A DNA stretch of 48,818 nt from Lachnospiraceae bacterium MC2017 (GCA_000701625.1 JNJK01000033.1:1-48818), one strand, 5' to 3'. Shown: positions 18,093 through 27,363, numbered from the stretch's first letter. Notes: generated from the letters alone by a model not told the origin. A program made the numbers and translations.

Positions 18093-18731
18093 CTATTTTT
18101 TGCTCCATTCTCTTTCATGACTCTCATGAATGATCAGAAGTGTTCCTTTTTTTACTGAAATATGTGCTTCTTTCCCGATCAGCATATTACTAACTCCGAG
18201 AGCTGTATCATTGGTCAATACGCCATCCTGCATAGTGTATTTCATACCAAGAATATCAACGCCCTCTGCTCTGTCCGATAATGAAAAGACAGATACCATC
18301 CCCTCTGTGACCTCAGAAAACATAAGTGAATCATTATGTATTACCGTAATTACAGAATCCCTGCCGTATAACCATGCATGTGCACCTTTTTTCGCCAGTC
18401 CTGTAAGCATTTGTATATTTGCTATAGTATGGCTTTCTCTGCCACCGGTTCCGCCAAAAATCCTGAAATCCCTATACCCACGTTCTAATCCGATTCCCAC
18501 AGCATGTGCTATATCCGTGTCATCTTTTTGAACATCAAGCATTATAACGTTCGGGTGATCCGGTATATTACCGTCTCTTGAATCAAAGTCTCCAACAACT
18601 ATATCCGGTTCTATCTTTTCTCTTTTCAAATGATCATATCCGCCATCTGCTGCAATGATAAGATCGCCCGCTTCAGGTCGTATCAAAAGGCCAAAAAAGT
18701 CCCCTGCCCCAACAACAAAACATTTATTCAT
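18093..18731 (-). CDS. thiN: Thiamine pyrophosphokinase
   Basis: Transfers pyrophosphate from ATP to thiamine to give thiamine diphosphate. The 212-residue length fits. Visible motifs are AADGGYDHLK at about 28-37, VVGDFDS at 45-51, DVQKDDTDIAHAV near 65-77 and FGGTGGRESHTIANI near 93-107, which bind metal, ATP and thiamine. Its Shine-Dalgarno (GAGTG) lies in the last codons of the helicase gene six bases upstream, so translation is probably coupled. No TPP riboswitch is present. Confidence 0.94.
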   Translation of the reverse strand: MNKCFVVGAGDFFGLLIRPEAGDLIIAADGGYDHLKREKIEPDIVVGDFDSRDGNIPDHPNVIMLDVQKDDTDIAHAVGIGLERGYRDFRIFGGTGGRESHTIANIQMLTGLAKKGAHAWLYGRDSVITVIHNDSLMFSEVTEGMVSVFSLSDRAEGVDILGMKYTMQDGVLTNDTALGVSNMLIGKEAHISVKKGTLLIIHESHEREWSKK

Positions 18732-18737
18732 TTCTAT

Positions 18738-21116
18738 TCACTCTGATTTCCAAAAGTTTTCTGCGTGTCCCAAAATGTTCTCCGATGACACCTCTATCAC
18801 ATCATTCCATTCTCTCGGAAAAAGACTTCTATTATTTCCAAGCCTAAAGCGATCATCGAGGAGCAGCACAATCCCCCGGTCTTCCTCTGTACGGATCACT
18901 CTGCCGGCAGCCTGAAGTACCTTGTTCATCCCCGGAAATCTGTACGCGTAGTCAAATCCATCATAGCCTTTTTCTTCAAAGTATTCTTTTAATATCTGCC
19001 TCTCATTGCACACTTGCGGAATACCGGTACCCACTATCACAGCACCTATCAACGAATCAGCTCTAAGATCTATTCCTTCCGAAAAAATTCCTCCAAGCAC
19101 GCAAAATCCCATGACACTTTTTCCCAAATCGACATCAGCACTGTCTGCTCTTTGCATAAATCGATTTAAAAATCTTTCTCTCATCTCTTCCGTCATGTGC
19201 GATTCCTGCTTAAGCGCTTCAACTTCTTCATCTTCCAGAATCAGCAGTTGATACTGCTCATATACTGCTTCCATAAAAGCATATGAAGGAAAAAAGGCCA
19301 TATAATTTCCCTTTCGGGCTTTAGGAAGAACTTTTAGATATTCTGCAATATGCCTGTACTCTTTTTCATTTCTCCTCGTATATCTTGAGCTCACATCTGT
19401 TCCGATGAATACCGCTCTTTTTGAAGAATCAAATGACGAATGTGCGTACATTGCATAATCCGAACGATCTCCCGAAAGCAGATCCATATAGTAATTCACC
19501 GGTAGCAGTGTTGCTGAGAAAAATACTGTACTCCGGCCCTTTTCAAGACATCGTTTTATATCAGCAGAAGGGTTTATGCAAAGAATACGTATCATAAATC
19601 TGCCAAGTTCATCCAGCTCCGTATAGTTGGCATAGTTATCATTTTTACGTTCTGCTGCAGACAAAAAATCACGTATTGCAAAATAGAATTCCAAGACTGT
19701 ATCATCAGCACTTTTACCATTACGGTTCAGCGTTTCAAGCATATCATCATATCTTGCCGCTGCCTGTTGAAGTACATCCAGAAACAGATCCATATCCTGT
19801 CCCACTGCAAATCCATTTCCTTCTTTTTTCATCGAAAGAAGACGCTTATTGCATCGCGAAAGCGCCTCGGCACATGAAGGAAACTCCTCCGAAATTATCC
19901 TCTTTATTGTCAAAAAATCCTCTTTATACAGAGTCGCACTGAACATTTCCCTTGCTCTGTCTACAAGATTATGCGCTTCATCAATGAGGAAAATATAGTC
20001 TCCACGTATACCATCCCCAAAGAATCTTTTTAACTTCACATTTGGATCAAATACATAATTATAGTCACAAATGACCGCATCAGAAAAAAGCGAAATATCC
20101 AGTCCCAATTCAAATGGACAGAGTTTATGTTTCTCGCCATATTCACGTAAAAAGTCCCGTCCATATTCGTCTTCTGTATGTAGAAGAGAGTAGATCGCAT
20201 CATTTATCCTGTCAAAATGTCCCTTTGCATACGGACAGTTTTCCGGATCGCACTGCGGCTTTTCCAAAAGGCACATCTTTTCCTTCGCCTGTATGGACAC
20301 GGTTTTGATCTTGAGTCCCTTTTTTCTTAAAAGACTAAACGTATCCACAGCAACAGTTGCCGTTATGTTTTTGGCTGTAAGATAAAATATCCTGTCGCCT
20401 AACCGCTTTCCCAATGCCTTGATCGAAGGAAACAGTACTGCAAGAGTTTTTCCAACACCGGTAGGTGCCATTAAGAAAAGCCTCTTTTCATGATATATCG
20501 TTTTATATACGCCTGATGCCAGATCCTTCTGCCCTTCTCTGAACTCATACGGAAATTCCAGTTTTTCGGCCGATCTATTTCGCCTTTCTTTCCATTCAAA
20601 AGAAAAATCTGCCCATTTCCTATATTCCGATATCAGAGTCTGAAACCACTCTGTAAGTTCATCAAAAGAATATGTTTCATGGAAATATTTTAGTTCTAAT
20701 GTGTCAAGGTTACAGTACGTCATCCTTACCTGAATATTATCTATCTCATTTTGATATGCATATATCCAGGCATAACATTTTGCCTGAGCAAGATGAACCT
20801 CGACCGGCTTATCAATATATTTCAGATCACGATAAACACCCTTGATCTCGTCGATCACAGTTCCATCATCTCCATCAATGATGCCATCTGCTCTGCCTTC
20901 AATTTTTAAATCGTACTTTTCACCTTCAACAATGTGTCTCAGCGATACTTCCGCTCGATATTCCGGGCCACCCTTTTTTTGAAGCATACGGTGTATCCTG
21001 CCTCCGGCAAGCATCGCTTCTTCCGGCGCGGTACGCCTTCGATTATCGATATCTCCGCTCCGTAGTAAGAATTCGACCAGCGCACGCACTGATATCGTGA
21101 CAGTTTCTTTTATCAT
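18738..21116 (-). CDS. Rad3/DinG-type helicase with N-terminal PD-(D/E)XK nuclease domain
   Basis: A 792-residue superfamily 2 helicase of the XPD/Rad3 group. The N-terminal domain (about 1-170) has H42, D77 (GRADGII), E90-I-K92 and Q111 (AQAKCYAW), the motif set of Cas4/AddB-like PD-(D/E)XK nucleases. The helicase core has Walker A APTGVGKT at 217-224, DEAH at 379-382, four iron-sulphur cysteines (C282, C289, C294, C333) and the C-terminal QAAGRVIRTEEDRG motif VI. It probably unwinds and trims DNA from single-stranded ends in repair. Its Shine-Dalgarno, CAGGGAG, lies in the 3' arm of the upstream terminator, 13 bases from the ATG. Length and domain order suggest an intact gene. Confidence 0.9.
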   Translation of the reverse strand: MIKETVTISVRALVEFLLRSGDIDNRRRTAPEEAMLAGGRIHRMLQKKGGPEYRAEVSLRHIVEGEKYDLKIEGRADGIIDGDDGTVIDEIKGVYRDLKYIDKPVEVHLAQAKCYAWIYAYQNEIDNIQVRMTYCNLDTLELKYFHETYSFDELTEWFQTLISEYRKWADFSFEWKERRNRSAEKLEFPYEFREGQKDLASGVYKTIYHEKRLFLMAPTGVGKTLAVLFPSIKALGKRLGDRIFYLTAKNITATVAVDTFSLLRKKGLKIKTVSIQAKEKMCLLEKPQCDPENCPYAKGHFDRINDAIYSLLHTEDEYGRDFLREYGEKHKLCPFELGLDISLFSDAVICDYNYVFDPNVKLKRFFGDGIRGDYIFLIDEAHNLVDRAREMFSATLYKEDFLTIKRIISEEFPSCAEALSRCNKRLLSMKKEGNGFAVGQDMDLFLDVLQQAAARYDDMLETLNRNGKSADDTVLEFYFAIRDFLSAAERKNDNYANYTELDELGRFMIRILCINPSADIKRCLEKGRSTVFFSATLLPVNYYMDLLSGDRSDYAMYAHSSFDSSKRAVFIGTDVSSRYTRRNEKEYRHIAEYLKVLPKARKGNYMAFFPSYAFMEAVYEQYQLLILEDEEVEALKQESHMTEEMRERFLNRFMQRADSADVDLGKSVMGFCVLGGIFSEGIDLRADSLIGAVIVGTGIPQVCNERQILKEYFEEKGYDGFDYAYRFPGMNKVLQAAGRVIRTEEDRGIVLLLDDRFRLGNNRSLFPREWNDVIEVSSENILGHAENFWKSE

Positions 21117-21122
21117 AATATT

Positions 21123-21169
21123 AAAAAAACTCCCTGCGAATGTCAGTTTAAACTTTCATTCACAGGGAG
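21123..21169 (-). terminator. Terminator of the HPr-like gene
   Basis: CTCCCTGTGAATG pairs with CATTCGCAGGGAG around a 14-base loop, with one mismatch, and TTTTTTT follows on the minus strand. The 3' arm doubles as the helicase gene's ribosome site. Confidence 0.88.
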
Positions 21170-21173
21170 TCAA
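21145..21173 (-). promoter_or_regulatory. Helicase operon promoter inside the terminator
   Basis: On the minus strand TTGACT (21168-21173) and TAAACT (21145-21150) are exactly 17 bases apart. The -35 box overlaps the 5' arm of the terminator stem and the -10 box lies in its loop. Initiation would fall near 21138, inside the 3' arm, leaving the ribosome site unpaired. Confidence 0.55.
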
Positions 21174-21192
21174 CGCACAACAAGTGAAACAC

Positions 21193-21417
21193 TCAGGCAA
21201 CAGCAAATTTGTCTACCATTGCTTCAAAATTTTGATCATATCCGTTGTACTGAACTGTCAGATCTCTTGTAAGATCAAGTCCAAGAACACCAAGAATGGA
21301 TTTTGCATCAATTATAATGTGGTTATAGAACACGTCAATATCAAAATCGCACTTTCCGCTAGTACGTACAAATTCTTTGACCTGTTCGGGTTTCAGTCTG
21401 ATCTTACGCTCTCTCAT
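21193..21417 (-). CDS. HPr-like (Crh-like) protein lacking the catalytic His
   Basis: A 74-residue single-domain protein with the HPr fold signature in its second half: DAKSILGVLGLDL aligns with the KSIMGVMSLG helix around Ser46 of HPr, putting the regulatory-type serine at residue 40. The first half (KPEQVKEFVRTSGKCDFDIDV) has no HARPA motif and no His in the His15 region, so it should not carry phosphate for sugar uptake. Bacillus Crh also lacks His15 and acts as a CcpA co-factor. The ATG at 21417 follows AGAGAGGTG; a GTG at 21426 lies inside that site. It is a one-gene unit with its own promoter and terminator. Whether it is phosphorylated by HPr kinase is unknown. Confidence 0.82.
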   Translation of the reverse strand: MRERKIRLKPEQVKEFVRTSGKCDFDIDVFYNHIIIDAKSILGVLGLDLTRDLTVQYNGYDQNFEAMVDKFAVA

Positions 21418-21474
21418 ATATAACACCTCTCTAAAGCTTTTCTCAGTTAGAACCCTTTTGATTTATACCCTTAA

Positions 21475-21497
21475 TTTTGCTTCATCTTGAAGCAAAA
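21475..21497 (-). promoter_or_regulatory. Hairpin in the HPr-like gene leader
   Basis: TTTTGCTTC and GAAGCAAAA form a perfect 9-bp stem with a five-base loop, about 25 bases into the predicted 105-base leader. There is no T run on the minus strand, so it is not a terminator as it stands. It could bind a protein or pair with the ribosome-site region. Confidence 0.5.
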
Positions 21498-21527
21498 ACC
21501 ACGACCCTCATCTCGAAGTTCTAAAAG

Positions 21528-21555
21528 ATTATACTACGTAGATCTTAAATTTCAA
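21528..21555 (-). promoter_or_regulatory. Promoter of the HPr-like gene
   Basis: On the minus strand TTGAAA (21550-21555) and a perfect TATAAT (21528-21533) are 16 bases apart. Confidence 0.65.
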
Positions 21556-21760
21556 TGTATATTTTTGAAAAATTTACAAAAATCATTTTCTATAATAACA
21601 TGCAAAATATATAGTTTTTTAGCAAAAATATCCGGTTTGAGATTCAATTGTAACAAAAAGTTTCCTCGGCAAAGTCGAAATATTTCATTACACCCCGACG
21701 TATATATAACAAAGAATCTATTTTGTAGGAATTTCATTGGAATGTCCTATAGTATAAAAG

Positions 21761-21799
21761 CAAAAAGGAATGTCCTGCCAACCGAACATTCCTTTTTGC
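21761..21799. terminator. asnA terminator
   Basis: CAAAAAGGAATGT pairs perfectly with ACATTCCTTTTTG. The U run on the minus strand follows directly, about 25 bases after the asnA stop. Confidence 0.9.
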
Positions 21800-21822
21800 C
21801 ATGTCTTTATGTAATTATAGCA

Positions 21823-22830
21823 TCAAAGCAGATGGATTCCTGCTTCTTCCGCAGCATTAACATCTTCATCTTTCCATACAGATGACTGTACTTCACCGAT
21901 ATGTGCTTTCCTTAAGAAATACAAACAGATTCTGGACTGTCCGATTCCTCCACCGATAGTATACGGAAGTTCACCATTAAGGAGCATTTTCTGGAACATA
22001 AGCTCTGAACGTTCCTCACAGCCTGCCTTCTTTAACTGCTCTGCAAGTGATTCTTCTGATACACGGATACCCATCGAAGAAAGCTCAAGTGCGCAATCGA
22101 GAACCGGATAATACACAATGATATCTCCATTCAGACTCCAGTCATCATAGTCTGGTGCTCTGCCATCGTGTTTTTCACCATTAGAGAGCTTATCACCAAT
22201 CTGAGAAAGGAATATAGCACCGAAACGCTTAGCATATTCATACTCTCTTTCCTTTGGTGAAAGATTCGGAAATTCATCGAGAAGCTGCTGTGTTGTTACA
22301 AAAGTAATCTTTTCCGGAAGGATAGGCTCAAGAAAATCATACTTTTCTGAAAGATATTTCTCTGTCGCTTTAAGCGCAGCAAACACATGATCTACCATCT
22401 CAGATAATGTATCAGTATTTCTGTAACTCTTTTCAATAATACGTTCCCAATCCCACTGATCAACATAGATAGAGTGCAGATTGTCAGTCTCTTCATCCCT
22501 GCGGATAGCGGACATATCTGCGTAAAGTCCCTCTCCCACATTAAATCCATAACGCTTCAGAGCCAATCTCTTCCACTTTGCAAGAGACTGGACGATCTCG
22601 ACAGCACGATCATTCTGCTCTCCAAGACCAAAGCTTACTGGTCTTTCCACTCCATTCAGGTTGTCATTGAGACCTGACTCTGGAGTTACAAAAAGAGGTG
22701 CAGAAACACGTGTAAGGTTCAGTTCCTTTGCCAATGCTCTCTCAAAGAAATCTTTAACTTCTTTTATAGCGATCTCTGTCTCGATGATACCCATATTTGT
22801 ACAGTATTTTTCTGGAATCTTTATACTCAT
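21823..22830 (-). CDS. asnA: Aspartate-ammonia ligase (asparagine synthetase A)
   Basis: Makes asparagine from aspartate, ammonia and ATP. The 335-residue length fits AsnA. It shows the class II synthetase-like core: APLFVTPESGLNDNLNGVERPV near 44-65, QSLAKWKRLAL near 82-92, GLYADMSAIRRDEETDNLHSIYVDQWDWE in two contiguous blocks near 101-129, and the C-terminal GGGIGQSRICLYFLRKAHIGEVQ. AAAGGATAAC precedes the ATG. It follows map by 70 bases and ends in a strong terminator. Confidence 0.97.
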   Translation of the reverse strand: MSIKIPEKYCTNMGIIETEIAIKEVKDFFERALAKELNLTRVSAPLFVTPESGLNDNLNGVERPVSFGLGEQNDRAVEIVQSLAKWKRLALKRYGFNVGEGLYADMSAIRRDEETDNLHSIYVDQWDWERIIEKSYRNTDTLSEMVDHVFAALKATEKYLSEKYDFLEPILPEKITFVTTQQLLDEFPNLSPKEREYEYAKRFGAIFLSQIGDKLSNGEKHDGRAPDYDDWSLNGDIIVYYPVLDCALELSSMGIRVSEESLAEQLKKAGCEERSELMFQKMLLNGELPYTIGGGIGQSRICLYFLRKAHIGEVQSSVWKDEDVNAAEEAGIHLL

Positions 22831-22900
22831 TATAGCTGTTATCCTTTCGGTTTTTAGTATGCTTCTAGAGCATCACCGTATTAGTGTAACGCAGTAAAAA

Positions 22901-23770
22901 TCAGTACGCAAGTATTTCATATCCGTTATCTGTAACAACTATCTGAACTTCCCACTGTGCAGACGGTTTTCCATCCTCTGTATAGATCGTCCAGCCGTTA
23001 TCAGCATCTTCATAAATATGACGTTTTCCGAGATTTATCATAGGCTCGATCGTGAAACACATTCCCGGAACCATGAGCATTTCTGTATTTGGTTTTGAAA
23101 CATAACTAACCCATGGCTCCTCATGGAACTCAAGTCCACATCCATGTCCACCGATTTCTTCAACGACAGAATACCCCTGAGATTTACAGAACTCGTTTAT
23201 GGCAGAGCCCATATCACCCAAGAACTTCCATGGTTTTACCTGTTCAAGACCTATATCAATCGCCTTATGAGCATCTTCCACAAGCTTTTTTGTAACAGGA
23301 TCAACATCACCTATCATGAACATTCTTGAAGAATCGGAAATAAATCCGTTATAGATAGTTGAGCAGTCAACATTAACGATATCGCCCTCTTTAAGAATAT
23401 CTTTATCCGAAGGAATTCCGTGGCACACCTGATCATTTACTGATGTACATACACTCTTTGGGAAACCTTCATAATTCAACGGAGCCGGAATAGCCCCAAA
23501 CTCTTTTGTCTTCTCTGCTACCCAGTCATCGATTTCCTGCGTAGTAACGCCCGCCTTGATCTTTGACGCAACATAGTCCAGAATAGCGATATTTCTCTTG
23601 CCGCTCTCCCGGATTCCATCGATCTGTTCCTTCGTCTTGATTATCTTATGAGATGGAACTATATGTCCCTGATCACGAAAAACTTCGATTTTTGAATCAA
23701 ATGCCAAATGACAGCTCTTATACTTCTTTCCACTTCCACACCAGCAGAGATCATTTCTTCCTATCTGCAT
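22901..23770 (-). CDS. map: Type I methionine aminopeptidase with N-terminal SEC-C zinc motif
   Basis: Removes the initiator methionine from new proteins. From the ATG at 23770, which follows GGAG, the 289-residue protein begins with the SEC-C motif (C9, C11, C20, H21), likely a ribosome- or protein-binding zinc knuckle. The M24 domain has the usual two-metal ligands: aspartates in NVDCST and ISDSSRMF, the histidine in GGHGCGLEFHEEP, and the glutamates in FTIEPMI and WEVQIVV. An upstream in-frame extension to 23803 lies inside the VanZ-family gene and lacks a ribosome site. It overlaps that gene by 20 bases. Confidence 0.96.
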   Translation of the reverse strand: MQIGRNDLCWCGSGKKYKSCHLAFDSKIEVFRDQGHIVPSHKIIKTKEQIDGIRESGKRNIAILDYVASKIKAGVTTQEIDDWVAEKTKEFGAIPAPLNYEGFPKSVCTSVNDQVCHGIPSDKDILKEGDIVNVDCSTIYNGFISDSSRMFMIGDVDPVTKKLVEDAHKAIDIGLEQVKPWKFLGDMGSAINEFCKSQGYSVVEEIGGHGCGLEFHEEPWVSYVSKPNTEMLMVPGMCFTIEPMINLGKRHIYEDADNGWTIYTEDGKPSAQWEVQIVVTDNGYEILAY

Positions 23771-24287
23771 TAGTAGTCTCCTTCCAAAACCAATCAAACT
23801 CATCTTTTTCGCTCCTGTCCGGCCAAAAGATGTTATCTATAGCTAACATTATCATTGCTCCTATTGTAACACCAATGGCGTCAACACACACGTCGGAAAA
23901 ACTACCGGAACGTCCTTTAACGAATAATTGGTGAACTTCATCGCTTGCAGCATACATAAGACTGAACAATACCGTCACAAAGTATAACAGGATTCTGCGA
24001 TTTGTCCATAGAATAAACATAATATAGACCGCAGCAGCAAGTATCGTATACTCAGTAATATGCGCCAGTTTTCTTATCGGTCCCTCTATTGCCACAGCAG
24101 AAAGATATTCCTGAACCGGGTTCAGATGAAGAAATCCTATGGATTCCGCCGCCCTTATCAATTTGAAAGAAACTGTCAAGCTGCTTTTTGTGGATTCAGG
24201 AGCTTCAGCTGCCGAAAAAATAAAAATTACGGACATAAGAATGACGGCCGGCAAGGCCGCCATAGTTTTTAATATTGTTTTTTTCAT
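23751..24287 (-). CDS. VanZ-family membrane protein (first of two)
   Basis: A 178-residue membrane protein with four or five hydrophobic segments. Family hallmarks are RKLAHITEYTILAAAVY near 73-89 and ASDEVHQLFVKGRSGSFSDVCVD near 114-136, the acidic/His signature of VanZ-like proteins. VanZ was named from a teicoplanin-resistance cluster, but most chromosomal members have no known role and no van genes are here. It begins eight bases after the ABC-2 permease gene and its 3' end overlaps map, so the three are probably co-transcribed. The ribosome site (GAGAAAAAAG) is weak. Confidence 0.85.
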   Translation of the reverse strand: MKKTILKTMAALPAVILMSVIFIFSAAEAPESTKSSLTVSFKLIRAAESIGFLHLNPVQEYLSAVAIEGPIRKLAHITEYTILAAAVYIMFILWTNRRILLYFVTVLFSLMYAASDEVHQLFVKGRSGSFSDVCVDAIGVTIGAMIMLAIDNIFWPDRSEKDEFDWFWKETTNADRKK

Positions 24288-24295
24288 CTTTTTTC

Positions 24296-25063
24296 TCAGA
24301 AAGACTCTCTGCGATTAAAACTCCTGCATCCGATAAAGCAACTGATAGCCGTGTAAGCGATCGCAGAAATAATGATCTTTGGTACATCTCTTGTGGCATA
24401 AAACTGCAAAGTCTGAAACTGTGGTGTGATCAGTATCTTTGATATCCACACCGCCGGAAGGAAACGAATCCCCTCTGTAGCAAGAAGCATTATGACCCTG
24501 GGAATTATTACTATTCCAAGTACAAAAGACATAAACGCTTTTCTCTTTGGCGATATTGAAAAAAGAAATGCATTGCTTATAGATACGCCTGTGATAAATA
24601 AGGGCATTGTGATCAAAACCGCCTCAGTAAAGTCCAAAACCACAGTCATATCAATTGTGCCATCATGAGTCTGAAAAACCCACGTTATCAAAAGAAATGC
24701 AACTGTCGCAAAAATAGCGCACAGAAACATGATTATTTCCGAAACTATTAGTTTTCCAAAATACATCTTGGTCCGGGATAATCCAATGGTTGATTTATCA
24801 CGGATCAATGGATTTGGATATTCTTCACCAAATACATTATCTGCCGCAAACCAGCAAGCATAATACGGAATCCAAAAAAACCCCTTTGCAAACATTATCA
24901 GATTGTAAGCAAAAGTACCATCATTTGTTCCGTAATAAATATTACGAAACGCTGACATCGCAGCATTTGCAAGTAATGCTGTCAGGATTATTCCTATCGG
25001 ATAATATCTTGTATATTTTTTCTTCAGCGCTTTTTCCAGCTCTGTTTTTATGTAATATAACAT
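24296..25063 (-). CDS. ABC-2 type permease without an adjacent ATPase
   Basis: A 255-residue polytopic protein with six hydrophobic stretches. The N-terminal cytosolic helix LYYIKTELEKALKKKYTR, the EEYPNPLIRDKSTIGLSRTKMYFGKL intracellular-loop pattern (two short blocks) and the overall layout fit ABC-2 permeases of exporters. No nucleotide-binding subunit is encoded in the neighbourhood: guaB lies upstream and a VanZ-family gene downstream. It may borrow an ATPase from elsewhere. AAGAGAG precedes the ATG. Substrate is unknown. Confidence 0.75.
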   Translation of the reverse strand: MLYYIKTELEKALKKKYTRYYPIGIILTALLANAAMSAFRNIYYGTNDGTFAYNLIMFAKGFFWIPYYACWFAADNVFGEEYPNPLIRDKSTIGLSRTKMYFGKLIVSEIIMFLCAIFATVAFLLITWVFQTHDGTIDMTVVLDFTEAVLITMPLFITGVSISNAFLFSISPKRKAFMSFVLGIVIIPRVIMLLATEGIRFLPAVWISKILITPQFQTLQFYATRDVPKIIISAIAYTAISCFIGCRSFNRRESF

Positions 25064-25127
25064 ACTCTCTTTTCCCGTTGCTGCCCTATTGCATACTCGC
25101 AGTAAGTATTAACTAAGAACGATGTAA

Positions 25128-25157
25128 GGGTCAAAAATACTTTTGACCCCAACATCA
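25128..25157 (-). repeat. Palindromic intergenic repeat, copy 2
   Basis: The best copy: GGGTCAAAA-n4-TTTTGACCC (25128-25149) with a single departure from perfect symmetry. On the minus strand TGATGTTG precedes it as in copy 1, and flanking GATGT/ACATC extends the dyad. It lies 31 bases after the guaB stop. No T run follows. Confidence 0.8.
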
Positions 25158-25180
25158 CATAATTCCTATAGATAAATTTC

Positions 25181-26694
<1,514 letters not shown>

Positions 26695-26710
26695 ACAGGT
26701 TTTGCACATG

Positions 26711-26739
26711 AGTTTAACAAAAACGATTTTAGGTGTCAA
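26711..26739 (-). promoter_or_regulatory. guaB promoter
   Basis: On the minus strand a perfect TTGACA (26734-26739) and TAAACT (26711-26716) are 17 bases apart. It begins right after the stop codon of the preceding gene. Confidence 0.8.
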
Positions 26740-26740
26740 T

Positions 26741-27247
26741 TCATATATTACTAATCTTTACTTTTGAAGGATAATTCATTTTGAGAGCTTTCTGCATTTC
26801 ATCACTTAGCTCCAGATAAACCTTTTCTCTTGCATCTTCATTATGGATGATCAGGACAAATCTCTTTTCATCAGGACGACCCGATGTAAAATCAACTGTT
26901 TTTAAGTTGGTATTATTGTACTGATCGAGCATTGGAGAGCCTTCTTCCGCTAAAACTTCCATCTGTTCAAGCTTGTAATTCTTCGCAGTTTTTCTCTTTT
27001 CTTTTGAATAAATCCGGTCTATCTGAAGCTCTCCGGCACAGAAAAGATATTCATACTCAACAGACAGCATCGGAAGACAAAAATAATCTACACCGATCAT
27101 TATAAGTCCCGGAACAAAAAGGACTAAAAATCCCATAAGACCGCAGACCAAAAACACTGCCGTAAGTGCATATGCCAGTACCCGCAAAATATCCGATGCC
27201 GAATTTTTCTTTCCCGGCACGAGCCATTCAACATAAACGTCATTCAT
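26741..27247 (-). CDS. Small membrane protein of unknown function (DUF6106-like)
   Basis: A 168-residue protein: a short polar N-terminus (MNDVYVEWLVPGKK), two adjacent hydrophobic segments at about 22-60, then a soluble part ending KVKISNI. It has a beta-rich, charged look, with no catalytic motif I recognise. It resembles small lachnospiraceal proteins grouped as DUF6106, a recollection I cannot verify here. The start has AAAGGA 13 bases upstream, rather far. It stands alone upstream of the guaB promoter. Confidence 0.65.
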   Translation of the reverse strand: MNDVYVEWLVPGKKNSASDILRVLAYALTAVFLVCGLMGFLVLFVPGLIMIGVDYFCLPMLSVEYEYLFCAGELQIDRIYSKEKRKTAKNYKLEQMEVLAEEGSPMLDQYNNTNLKTVDFTSGRPDEKRFVLIIHNEDAREKVYLELSDEMQKALKMNYPSKVKISNI

Positions 27248-27337
27248 GTCTATTCTTCATTCCTTTCTGACACATTTGACAGTGCCTTTGCTATCATAGC
27301 ACACTTTTTACAGATAAAAGCACGAATCTGCCATCAT

Positions 27338-27363
27338 TTAGAAAAAAATAAGAATAGTTATTC
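27338..27363 (-). terminator. Weak terminator at the end of the CPBP gene
   Basis: GAATA/TATTC around the stop codon forms a short stem, and TTATTTTTTTC follows on the minus strand. The stem is only five base pairs. Confidence 0.35.

Larger units (their letters stand above)
21430..21760. other. Intergenic region between asnA and the HPr-like gene
   Basis: About 330 AT-rich bases. The right part lies upstream of the HPr-like promoter and the left part is its leader with one hairpin. I see no tRNA, riboswitch or mobile remnant. A 132-codon plus-strand frame crosses the asnA terminator and has no recognisable protein character. Confidence 0.6.

Noticed and set aside
21487-21885. 132-codon plus-strand frame across an intergenic region
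   Set aside because: It crosses the asnA terminator and the end of asnA and shows no protein-like pattern.
23751-24287. Glycopeptide-resistance locus because of VanZ similarity
   Set aside because: No vanH, vanA, vanX or sensor genes are present; VanZ-like proteins are common and mostly unrelated to resistance.
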